Positions 1 through 6,466 of a DNA stretch of 19,210 nt are shown piece after piece; positions within the stretch are counted from its first letter, which is position 1, and every line of letters begins with the position of its first letter. The notes under the pieces were generated by a model, which was not told the origin of the DNA, did not search any database, and saw only the letters and a program-made list of their open reading frames with translations. The translations under genes were made by a program, and so were the position numbers. Origin of the DNA: Savagea sp. (lineage in GTDB: Bacteria > Bacillota > Bacilli > Bacillales_A > Planococcaceae); the NCBI GenBank assembly GCA_030146155.1, contig JASLCF010000170.1, positions 1 to 19,210 of the forward strand, written 5' to 3'.

Positions 1-1410
1 GGTTCATTGATTTTATTAGACGATGGACTCATTCAATTAGAAGTTTCAGGCAAGGATTATAAAAGTGGTTTAATCCATACTGTAGTTGTCAATTCGGGTA
101 CTTTGAAAAATAAAAAAGGCGTAAACGTCCCTGGAGTAGCAGTTCAATTGCCAGGTATTACGAAGAAAGACAGAGAGGATATTTTGTTTGGGATTGAACA
201 GGATATCGACTTTATTGCGGCATCTTTTGTACGTAAACCGAATGATGTCATGATTATTAGAGAATTACTTGAAAAGAATAATGGAGAGCATATCCATATC
301 ATACCTAAGATTGAGAATGCGGAAGGCGTTGAAAATATCGATGAAATTTTAACGTTATCTGATGGTGTAATGGTGGCTCGTGGCGATTTGGGAGTAGAAA
401 TTAAAGCGGAAGAAGTTCCTTTAGTTCAAAAAGAATTAATCCGCAAATGTAACCAAGCGGGTAAACCCGTGATTACTGCTACGCAAATGCTAGATTCTAT
501 GCAATGGAATCCACGTCCAACTCGTGCAGAGGTGAGTGACGTAGCGAATGCCATCATGGATGGTTCGGATGCCATTATGCTTTCTGGTGAAACGGCAGCA
601 GGTGCATTTCCAGTTGAGTCGGTTCGTACGATGAATAAAATCGCGATTGCTACAGAAGATTCTATTGATTATAAAGCAGTTGTATCTACTCGACGCAAAG
701 AGCAACATAATAATATGACAGAATCAATTGGGCAAGCTGCAGCCTATACAGCGATTAATTTGAATGTAAAAGCTGTCCTTGCTCCAACAGAAAGTGGTCA
801 GACTGCGCGTATGATTGCTAAATATCGTCCAGGGTGTCCTATTGTTGCTGTAACTTCCTCTGAAGAGAAATCAGGAAAACTTACATTATCTTGGGGAGTA
901 TATCCAATTGCTGGAAAAAAATCACAGACAATTGATGACATCTTACAGGAAGCAGTAGATTTAAGTTTAGAAAAAGAGTATGTAGAACATGGAGATATTG
1001 TGATTATTACGGCAGGAGTACCTGTGGGTCAAGCAGGTACAACGAACCTGATGAAAATTCACATTATTGGTGATTTAGTAGCTAAAGGACAAGGAATTGG
1101 AAAAGAAAATGTATACGGTCGTGCAATTGTGGCTAACACTGTAAAAGATTTAGAGAACGTCGATGTGAAAGACGCAATCATCGTAACAAAATCGTCTGAC
1201 AAAGATATGATTCATGCTATTGAAAGATGTGCAGGTCTAATTACTGAAGAGGGTGGATTAACCAGTCACGGTGCAGTAGTTGGACTGAGTTTAGATATTC
1301 CAGTTATTGTAGGCGTTGAGGGTGCTACAGAGAAAATTATCGATGGTAGTCCAATCACATTACACGCAGAGACTGGTTGTATTTATAGTGGTCATGCACA
1401 AGTACTTTAA
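1..1410 (+). CDS. pyk: Pyruvate kinase, 5'-truncated by the window edge
   Basis: Pyruvate kinase transfers phosphate from phosphoenolpyruvate to ADP, the last ATP-forming step of glycolysis, in the cytoplasm. The frame is already open at base 1 and the first residues (GSLILLDDG) match the interior of the family, so the true start lies upstream; about 117 N-terminal residues are missing judging from the position of the catalytic lysine (IIPKIEN, window residue 103, normally near 220). Also visible are the metal/substrate segment MVARGDLGVE and the KPVITATQML segment. The last ~110 residues form the extra C-terminal domain typical of Bacillaceae and Staphylococcaceae enzymes, related to the phosphohistidine domain of PEP-utilising enzymes, with its GGLTSHGA motif and intact His. 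In B. subtilis pfkA precedes pyk; that part is outside the window. A terminator follows the stop codon. Confidence 0.97.
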   Translation, partial: GSLILLDDGLIQLEVSGKDYKSGLIHTVVVNSGTLKNKKGVNVPGVAVQLPGITKKDREDILFGIEQDIDFIAASFVRKPNDVMIIRELLEKNNGEHIHIIPKIENAEGVENIDEILTLSDGVMVARGDLGVEIKAEEVPLVQKELIRKCNQAGKPVITATQMLDSMQWNPRPTRAEVSDVANAIMDGSDAIMLSGETAAGAFPVESVRTMNKIAIATEDSIDYKAVVSTRRKEQHNNMTESIGQAAAYTAINLNVKAVLAPTESGQTARMIAKYRPGCPIVAVTSSEEKSGKLTLSWGVYPIAGKKSQTIDDILQEAVDLSLEKEYVEHGDIVIITAGVPVGQAGTTNLMKIHIIGDLVAKGQGIGKENVYGRAIVANTVKDLENVDVKDAIIVTKSSDKDMIHAIERCAGLITEEGGLTSHGAVVGLSLDIPVIVGVEGATEKIIDGSPITLHAETGCIYSGHAQVL

Positions 1411-1422
1411 TTAATTGTAAAC

Positions 1423-1468
1423 ACAACTCCTTATACTGAGTAATGTTCAGTAAGGGAGTTGTTTTTTT
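1423..1468 (+). terminator. Intrinsic terminator after pyk
   Basis: The arms 1424-1439 and 1447-1461 pair as about 15 bp with one bulged A and one G-T wobble, and are followed by a run of seven T at 1462-1468. The Shine-Dalgarno sequence of the next gene (AGGAGG, 1471-1476) begins only two bases after the T run. Confidence 0.9.
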
Positions 1469-1483
1469 AGAGGAGGATTGAAG

Positions 1484-1888
1484 ATGAAAGTCATTCTGTA
1501 TCTCTTTGTGTTTGTTCCTTTATTAGAAATACTAGCCGTATTATTTTCAGGAAGATGGATAGGTGTCTGGCCAACAATCGGTATGATCGTTGCAACGGGA
1601 ATTTTGGGAGCGATGTTAGCAAAAAAAGAAGGGTTAAAAGCCCTGAGAAATTTTCAAGATCGAATGAGGAATTTAGATGCACCAGGGATTGCATTAATTG
1701 ATGGCCTATTAATAGGAATCGCAGGAATACTTCTAATATTGCCTGGTTTTGTAACAGATTTGATTGGTTTTTTACTATTAATCTCTTCTGTACGTAAGAG
1801 CTTGTATCCTTTTATTCTAAAAAAAATTGAGAAGAAGTATAGAAATAATCGGATTATTGTCATCAATGGTGATAGAAATAATCGCTGA
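1484..1888 (+). CDS. fxsA: FxsA-family membrane protein
   Basis: A 134-residue integral membrane protein of the FxsA family (YtzA in B. subtilis). In E. coli FxsA is known mainly for relieving exclusion of phage T7 by the F plasmid when overproduced; the native role in Firmicutes is not established. Hydrophobic segments are visible at about residues 3-22, 28-47 and 70-104, the last containing the family-typical ILPGFVTD stretch, which may form two helices; the C-terminal tail is short and basic (KKIEKKYRNNR). The ATG at 1484 is chosen because AGGAGG (1471-1476) lies 7 nt upstream; a TTG two codons earlier is too close to that site. The position directly after pyk is the conserved Bacillales location. 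In B. subtilis ytvI follows; here a long non-coding stretch does. Confidence 0.88.
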   Translation: MKVILYLFVFVPLLEILAVLFSGRWIGVWPTIGMIVATGILGAMLAKKEGLKALRNFQDRMRNLDAPGIALIDGLLIGIAGILLILPGFVTDLIGFLLLISSVRKSLYPFILKKIEKKYRNNRIIVINGDRNNR

Positions 1889-2119
1889 ACCGCTTATAAA
1901 AACCTTATGAAAATAGAAATCAATAGGATAAAAATGCGGATGTTCAATAATAATCAGCGTTTGCTAAAGATGTATTGAGTCCTTGAATAAGCTACTTTTT
2001 GTAACCAAAAATAGAAGAAGTAAAAAGGTCATTGAAGACAACAAAAAAGATTAGCAGTGAAGACTATGATAATTTTAAGGTTTTTTAAATCGCAAAACAG
2101 ATTAATTCTATTGAAAACT

Positions 2120-2176
2120 AGAGTTTATTTTCCTAGCCTTTATTCCAATGAATATAGGCTTTGAACAATAAACTCT
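2120..2176 (+). repeat. Large two-part inverted repeat / hairpin upstream of citZ
   Basis: The outer arms AGAGTTTATT (2120-2129) and AATAAACTCT (2167-2176) are perfect 10-bp complements. Inside, 2135-2145 and 2150-2160 pair over 11 bp with one mismatch around a CAAT loop; the two stems are separated by an asymmetric internal loop of 5 and 6 nt. It is followed by TTTTATTAT, a poor U-tract, so it could be a weak terminator for fxsA, but the layered stem is larger than needed. It lies about 60 bp upstream of the citZ -35 box and outside the predicted citZ mRNA. Confidence 0.7.
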
Positions 2177-2224
2177 TTTATTATACTAAAAAAGAATAAG
2201 TCTTGCGTTTGTCAAGTAGAAAAT

Positions 2225-2238
2225 GTAAAGCGTTTCCA
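2225..2238. promoter_or_regulatory. Probable CcpA-binding cre site for citZ
   Basis: On the minus strand the 14-mer reads TGGAAACGCTTTAC, which keeps the central AAACGCTTT core and the TG of the catabolite-responsive element consensus but deviates in the last two positions. It ends exactly where the citZ -35 box begins, a good place for repression by CcpA. citZ is a known target of carbon catabolite repression in B. subtilis; that this site works here is inference. Confidence 0.55.
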
Positions 2239-2267
2239 TTCACAAAACAGATAATATGAACTATAAT
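2239..2267 (+). promoter_or_regulatory. SigA-type promoter of citZ
   Basis: TTCACA (2239-2244) and TATAAT (2262-2267) are separated by 17 bp, with one mismatch from the full SigA consensus. Transcription would start near 2274, giving a leader of about 105 nt before the citZ start codon. Confidence 0.75.
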
Positions 2268-2379
2268 GAAGACTGGAACTGTTTTAGTCGTATAAATTTA
2301 TTGTCATCATTCTAAGTTGTGCCACTCCACTCCACAATGCACTTCGATAGAGTGATCAGAAAGAAGGAGCGATTTTATT

Positions 2380-3495
2380 ATGACAGCAACAAAAGGTTTA
2401 GAAGGAATTGTAGCAGCACAAACATCTATTAGTTCAATCATTGATTCAACATTAACGTATGTTGGTTATGACATTGATGATTTAACTGAAAATGCAAGTT
2501 TTGAAGAGGTTGTCTATTTACTTTGGCATAAGCGTTTACCTAACGCGGATGAGTTGAAAGAATTGAAAGGTCAACTCATTGAAAATATGACTTTGCCAAA
2601 AGAAGTACTAAATCACTTTACTACTTACCCAATTCATGACGTACACCCAATGGCGGCTTTAAGAACTGCTATTTCTTTGTTAGGTCTTTATGATGAAGAA
2701 GCAGAAGACATGTCAGAAGAAGCTAACTACAGAAAAGCAATTAAATTACAAGCAAAAGTAGCTTCTGTCGTTGCTGCATTTTCACGTGTACGTAAAGGGT
2801 TAGACCCAGTGGCTCCAAAAAATGATTTAGGTTATGCAGAAAACTTTTTGTATATGATGAATGGCGAAATGCCAGAAGCTATTGCGATTGAAGCAATGGA
2901 TAAAGCTTTGATTTTACATGCTGACCATGAGTTGAATGCATCAACATTCACAGCACGTGTATGTGTAGCGACATTGTCAGACCTTTACTCAGGAGTAACT
3001 GCAGCTATTGGTGCTTTAAAAGGACCATTACATGGCGGTGCAAATGAACAGGTTATGAAAATGTTAACTGAAATCGGATCATTAGATCGCGTAGATGAAT
3101 ACATCCAAAACAAGATTGATAATAAAGAAAAAATCATGGGATTCGGACACCGTGTATACCGTAACGGAGATCCACGTGCTAAACATTTAAAAGAAATGTC
3201 ACGTCAACTGACAGAATTGACAGGTCAAAAAGAGTACTATGATATGTCTGTAAGAATTAATGACTATTTCACAGAAGCTAAAGGTATTCTTCCTAACGTA
3301 GACTTCTACTCTGCGACAGTGTATCATTCTTTAGGAATTGATCATGATTTATTCACACCAATCTTTGCAGTCTCACGTATGAGTGGATGGACAGCTCACA
3401 TTTTAGAACAATATGCAAATAACCGCCTCATTCGTCCACGTGCAGAATACGTTGGACCAGGCTTACAAAAATACGTTCCAATCGAAGAACGTTAA
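2380..3495 (+). CDS. citZ: Citrate synthase (type II)
   Basis: Condenses acetyl-CoA and oxaloacetate to citrate, the entry step of the TCA cycle, in the cytoplasm. At 371 residues it has the usual length of the short Bacillus-type enzyme. The catalytic triad is intact: His218 in GPLHGGANEQ, His257 in GFGHRVY and Asp308 in VDFYSATVY; the LHADHELNAST segment near residue 180 is also present. The ATG at 2380 has AAGGAG (2364-2369) 10 nt upstream. It is the first gene of the citZ-icd-mdh group that in B. subtilis forms a partly polycistronic unit. A cre-like site and a near-consensus promoter upstream point to catabolite control; I do not see a clear CcpC box (ATAA-N7-TTAT). Confidence 0.97.
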   Translation: MTATKGLEGIVAAQTSISSIIDSTLTYVGYDIDDLTENASFEEVVYLLWHKRLPNADELKELKGQLIENMTLPKEVLNHFTTYPIHDVHPMAALRTAISLLGLYDEEAEDMSEEANYRKAIKLQAKVASVVAAFSRVRKGLDPVAPKNDLGYAENFLYMMNGEMPEAIAIEAMDKALILHADHELNASTFTARVCVATLSDLYSGVTAAIGALKGPLHGGANEQVMKMLTEIGSLDRVDEYIQNKIDNKEKIMGFGHRVYRNGDPRAKHLKEMSRQLTELTGQKEYYDMSVRINDYFTEAKGILPNVDFYSATVYHSLGIDHDLFTPIFAVSRMSGWTAHILEQYANNRLIRPRAEYVGPGLQKYVPIEER

Positions 3496-3514
3496 TTTTC
3501 ACTTCAACTTGTAG

Positions 3515-3520
3515 TATAAT
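3515..3520 (+). promoter_or_regulatory. Possible -10 element of an icd promoter
   Basis: TATAAT at 3515-3520 is a perfect -10 hexamer 20 bp after the citZ stop codon. The sequence 17 bp upstream of it (TTAATT) is a poor -35 box and the upstream TG is not correctly spaced for an extended -10, so this is only a candidate. B. subtilis icd does have its own promoter in the equivalent place. Confidence 0.35.
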
Positions 3521-3558
3521 GAATGGGACAAGCTAAATGCTTTTGTCCCAGAATTCAT
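3519..3558 (+). other. Stem-loop in the citZ-icd intergenic region, not a terminator
   Basis: ATGAAT (3519-3524) pairs with ATTCAT (3553-3558), and GGGACA plus AGC (3525-3533) pairs with GCT plus TGTCCC (3539-3549) with a two-base bulge; the loop is TAAAT and a three-base bulge separates the stems. No T run follows (the next bases are A-rich), so it is unlikely to terminate transcription. It could protect or delimit the icd mRNA. Confidence 0.6.
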
Positions 3559-3585
3559 AAAAAAATTTGAGGAGGACTTTATTCA

Positions 3586-4854
3586 ATGTCAAACGCACAA
3601 AAAATTGCAGTAGAAAACGGTGTACTTAACGTACCTAACCAACCAATTATTCCTTTTATTATCGGGGATGGAACAGGTCCTGATATTTGGAATGCAGCAG
3701 TACGTGTAATTGATGCAGCTGTTGAAAAAGCATATAACGGCGAAAAGAAAATCGAGTGGAAAGAAGTACTTGCAGGTGAAAAAGCATTCAATGAAACAGG
3801 AGAATGGTTACCACAAGAAACGCTTGACACAATTGAAGAATACTTAATTGCAATCAAAGGTCCTTTAACAACTCCAATTGGCGGAGGATTCCGTTCATTA
3901 AACGTTGCACTTCGTCAAGAATTAGACCTTTATTCATGTGTTCGTCCAGTTCGTTGGTTTGAAGGTGTTCCTTCACCAGTAAAACGTCCACAAGATTGTG
4001 ACATGGTTATCTTCCGTGAGAACACAGAGGATATTTATGCAGGTATTGAATATGAAGAAGGTACACCAGAAGTTAAAAAATTAGTGAAATTCTTACAAGA
4101 AGAGATGGGCGTAAAAAATATTCGTTTCCCAGAAACTTCTGGTTTAGGAATTAAACCAATTTCAGAAGAAGGAACAAAACGTTTAGTGCGTGCTGCATTA
4201 GAATTTGCTCTTGAAAATAACCGTAAAAACTTAACTTTAGTTCATAAAGGAAATATCATGAAATTCACTGAGGGTGGATTCAAAAAATGGGGTTACGAAG
4301 TTGCTGAACAAGAGTTTGGCGATAAAGTATTCACATGGAACCAGTACGATGAAATTAAAGAAAAAGAAGGCGTAGACGCAGCTAACAAAGCACAAGCTGA
4401 TGCAGAAGCAGCAGGTAAAATGATTGTTAAAGATTCTATCGCAGATATTTTCTTACAACAAATTTTAACTCGTCCACGTGAATTTGATGTAGTAGCAACA
4501 ATGAACTTAAACGGTGACTACGTATCAGATGCGCTTGCAGCTCAAGTAGGTGGAATTGGAATTGCACCAGGTGCTAACATTAACTATGTAACTGGACATG
4601 CGATTTTTGAAGCAACTCATGGTACTGCACCAAAATATGCAGGATTAGATAAAGTAAACCCATCATCTGTACTTCTTTCAGCTGTAATGATGTTAGATCA
4701 CTTAAACTGGAAAGAAGCTGGGAAATTAATTGAAGATTCGATCGAAAAAACAATCTCTTCTAAAGTAGTAACTTATGATTTTGCTCGTTTAATGGATGGA
4801 GCAACAGAAGTGAAAACTTCAGAGTTTGCTGATGCATTGATCAAGAATCTATAG
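3586..4854 (+). CDS. icd: Isocitrate dehydrogenase, NADP-dependent
   Basis: Oxidatively decarboxylates isocitrate to 2-oxoglutarate, making NADPH, in the TCA cycle. The 422-residue length equals the usual Bacillus enzyme. The isocitrate-binding segment GGGFRSLNVALRQ is intact, with Ser104 at the position that is phosphorylated in E. coli IDH. The NADP-selecting Lys350-Tyr351 pair sits in EATHGTAPKYAG, so NADP rather than NAD use is expected. Metal-binding aspartates lie in the NLNGDYVSDALAA segment. The ATG at 3586 has a strong AGGAGG (3570-3575) 10 nt upstream. It lies 90 bp after citZ and is followed at once by a strong terminator that separates it from mdh. Confidence 0.97.
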   Translation: MSNAQKIAVENGVLNVPNQPIIPFIIGDGTGPDIWNAAVRVIDAAVEKAYNGEKKIEWKEVLAGEKAFNETGEWLPQETLDTIEEYLIAIKGPLTTPIGGGFRSLNVALRQELDLYSCVRPVRWFEGVPSPVKRPQDCDMVIFRENTEDIYAGIEYEEGTPEVKKLVKFLQEEMGVKNIRFPETSGLGIKPISEEGTKRLVRAALEFALENNRKNLTLVHKGNIMKFTEGGFKKWGYEVAEQEFGDKVFTWNQYDEIKEKEGVDAANKAQADAEAAGKMIVKDSIADIFLQQILTRPREFDVVATMNLNGDYVSDALAAQVGGIGIAPGANINYVTGHAIFEATHGTAPKYAGLDKVNPSSVLLSAVMMLDHLNWKEAGKLIEDSIEKTISSKVVTYDFARLMDGATEVKTSEFADALIKNL

Positions 4855-4863
4855 TTTATGAAA

Positions 4864-4895
4864 AAGGAAGAGGATTGTATCCTCTTCCTTTTTTT
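4864..4895 (+). terminator. Strong intrinsic terminator between icd and mdh
   Basis: AAGGAAGAGGA (4864-4874) and TCCTCTTCCTT (4880-4890) form a perfect 11-bp stem with a five-base loop, followed by a T run to 4895. It begins nine bases after the icd stop and ends 15 bases before the mdh ribosome binding site. Confidence 0.93.
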
Positions 4896-4925
4896 ATTCA
4901 ACTCAATCATAAAGGAGTGCTATCA

Positions 4926-5864
4926 ATGGCAAATCAAAGAAAGAAAGTCTCTGTAATTGGATCAGGATTTACTGGAGCTACAACTGCATTTTTACTTGCA
5001 CAAAAAGAATTAGCTGATGTTGTGTTAGTAGATATTCCTACGATGGAAAATCCAACTAAAGGGAAAGCATTAGATATGTTAGAAGCAAGTCCTGTTCAAG
5101 GATTCGATGCATCGATTATTGGGACATCTAATTATGAAGATACAGCCAATTCCGATATTGTAATTATTACGGCAGGTATCGCTAGAAAACCGGGTATGAG
5201 TCGTGATGATTTAGTTCAAACAAATCAAAAAGTCATGCAGTCTGTCACGAAAGACATCGTAAAATACTCACCGGATACCATTATTCTTGTATTAACGAAC
5301 CCAGTAGATGCGATGACTTACACCGTTTATAAAGAATCGGGATTGCCAAAAGAAAAAGTAATTGGACAATCAGGTGTTTTAGACACAGCACGTTTCCGTA
5401 CATTTGTTGCTCAAGAATTAAACTTATCAGTTAAAGATATCCAAGGTTTCGTATTGGGTGGTCATGGAGATGATATGGTGCCACTAATCCGTTATTCTTC
5501 AGCTGGAGGAGTTCCACTTACTGATTTGATTGAAGAAGATCGTTTAGCTGAAATTATTGAGCGTACAAGAAAAGGCGGCGCAGAAATTGTCAATTTATTA
5601 GGCAATGGTTCTGCATATTATGCACCAGCTGCAGCTTTAGTTGAGATGGCAGAAGCAATTTTAAAAGATCAAAAACGAGTTCTTCCTTCAATTGCTTATT
5701 TAGAAGGAGAGTATGATATGAATCATCTATACTTAGGCGTACCTACAGTTTTAGGGGCGAATGGGATAGAGAAAATTATTGAACTCGACTTAACGGCAGA
5801 AGAAAAAGAAGCATTAGAAAAATCAGCAAATACAGTGCGCTCGGTAATGGAGATTTTATCATAA
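4926..5864 (+). CDS. mdh: Malate dehydrogenase, NAD-dependent, LDH-like type
   Basis: Interconverts malate and oxaloacetate with NAD, closing the TCA cycle next to citrate synthase. The 312-residue length matches B. subtilis Mdh. Visible are the dinucleotide-binding GSGFTG loop (12-17), Asp36 that favours NAD over NADP, Arg87 at the residue that marks malate rather than lactate specificity, Arg93, the catalytic pair Asp153/His180 (GGHGDDMVPL), and Arg156. The ATG at 4926 is preceded by AAAGGAG (4911-4917) with 8 nt spacing; a longer in-frame extension would run through the terminator and has no ribosome binding site. I find no good promoter between the icd terminator and this gene, so expression probably depends on read-through or an unseen promoter. 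Confidence 0.97.
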   Translation: MANQRKKVSVIGSGFTGATTAFLLAQKELADVVLVDIPTMENPTKGKALDMLEASPVQGFDASIIGTSNYEDTANSDIVIITAGIARKPGMSRDDLVQTNQKVMQSVTKDIVKYSPDTIILVLTNPVDAMTYTVYKESGLPKEKVIGQSGVLDTARFRTFVAQELNLSVKDIQGFVLGGHGDDMVPLIRYSSAGGVPLTDLIEEDRLAEIIERTRKGGAEIVNLLGNGSAYYAPAAALVEMAEAILKDQKRVLPSIAYLEGEYDMNHLYLGVPTVLGANGIEKIIELDLTAEEKEALEKSANTVRSVMEILS

Positions 5865-5869
5865 GTATT

Positions 5870-5902
5870 AAACCTGCAGAAGAAATTTCATGCAGGTTTT
5901 TT
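5870..5902 (+). terminator. Intrinsic terminator after mdh
   Basis: AACCTGCA (5871-5878) pairs perfectly with TGCAGGTT (5891-5898) around a 12-base loop and is followed by a T run to 5902. Confidence 0.88.
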
Positions 5903-5957
5903 CTTACCCATTGGAAAGAAGACAAAGGTCTCACTCGATTTTTAACTATATTATTGA

Positions 5958-5963
5958 TACAAT
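5958..5963 (+). promoter_or_regulatory. Weak candidate -10 for the MaoC-like/phoPR block
   Basis: GATACAAT at 5956-5963 contains a TACAAT -10 hexamer at 5958-5963, but the matching -35 position holds TCGATT, only three of six consensus bases. As mdh is closed by a terminator, some promoter should lie in 5903-5990; this is the best I can point to. No convincing Pho box repeats (TTAACA-like with 11-bp spacing) were seen. Confidence 0.3.
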
Positions 5964-6006
5964 TTGAGTAATGCTTGAGAAAATACAATGCATAGGAGGA
6001 CATTCA

Positions 6007-6459
6007 TTGTTTAGTCGTAATAAAAATAGTACAGTTCCATCTATCGAAGAAATTGAAGTCGGAAAGAAACTTTCTTTAACTGAAAAAATCAAAGATCGAG
6101 ATTTACTATTATATTTAGGATTAACAAACGATTCCAATCCAGTTTACATTCAACATGCTTATTGTAGAGAAACTACCTTAGAAAAACCGATTGTTCCAAG
6201 TATTATGTTAGTAGGCCTTATCTCAGCGGCTATTTCTAAATATTTGCCTGGTCCTGGTGCTTATATTATTGAGCAACAAGTCCAATTGAAGCAGGTAGTC
6301 TATCATGATGAAACATTGCAAATTTTTCTCGAAGTTGTACATAAAGACTCACAATTGAACGAAGTAACGATTGAAGCGAAATTATGGGATGAACAAAAGA
6401 GAATAGTGCTAGAAGGTAAATTTGTAGTAGCATTACCATACCTCAAAGAGAGAGAGTGA
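6007..6459 (+). CDS. MaoC-like hot-dog-fold protein, probably without hydratase activity
   Basis: A 150-residue protein resembling MaoC/(R)-specific enoyl-CoA hydratases, which hydrate enoyl thioesters in fatty-acid metabolism. The region YLGLTNDSNPVYIQ (36-49) matches the hydratase signature with Asp42, Asn44 and Pro45, but the catalytic His is Tyr47, so classical hydration is doubtful. A second match is the PIVPSIMLVGLISAAISKYLPGPG stretch that in the family builds the substrate tunnel. The TTG start at 6007 is chosen because AGGAGG (5994-5999) sits 7 nt upstream; the ATG at 5971 lies before that site, has no ribosome binding site and would add 12 residues unlike the family. MaoC-like genes between mdh and phoP are known in other Bacillales, but I know of no assigned role. 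It ends 7 nt before phoP. Confidence 0.82.
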   Translation: MFSRNKNSTVPSIEEIEVGKKLSLTEKIKDRDLLLYLGLTNDSNPVYIQHAYCRETTLEKPIVPSIMLVGLISAAISKYLPGPGAYIIEQQVQLKQVVYHDETLQIFLEVVHKDSQLNEVTIEAKLWDEQKRIVLEGKFVVALPYLKERE

Positions 6460-6466
6460 CCTGTTG

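Larger units (their letters stand above)
1889..2379. other. Non-coding stretch between fxsA and citZ
   Basis: 491 bases with no convincing reading frame. The longest + strand possibility I followed, an ATG near 1907 giving about 24 codons, has no ribosome binding site. In B. subtilis this position holds ytvI; I see no recognisable remnant of it. The first ~220 bases are A-rich and featureless to my eye. The second half holds a large two-part hairpin (2120-2176), a probable CcpA site (2225-2238), the citZ promoter (2239-2267) and a citZ leader of roughly 105 nt. The leader starts with a small GACTGGAA/TTTTAGTC hairpin and contains a CACTCCACTCC segment that could pair with GAGTG just before the ribosome binding site. 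Confidence 0.75.

Noticed and set aside
2292..2301. ATAAATTTAT as a CcpC box in the citZ leader
   Set aside because: The half-sites lack the 7-bp spacing of the known ATAA-N7-TTAT box; chance palindromes are common in AT-rich DNA.
3579..3857. 92-codon minus-strand open frame over the start of icd
   Set aside because: Fully overlaps the conserved N-terminus of icd; Ser-rich translation without recognisable motifs.
4875..4925. N-terminal extension of mdh by 17 residues
   Set aside because: It would begin within the terminator loop and read through the T run; ATG 4926 has a good ribosome binding site and matches the family length.
5971..6006. Upstream ATG start for the MaoC-like gene
   Set aside because: It precedes the only good Shine-Dalgarno site (5994-5999), which would then be inside the gene; TTG 6007 is correctly spaced.
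5903..6006. Pho box repeats upstream of the phoPR block
   Set aside because: No set of TTAACA-like hexamers with regular 11-bp spacing could be found.
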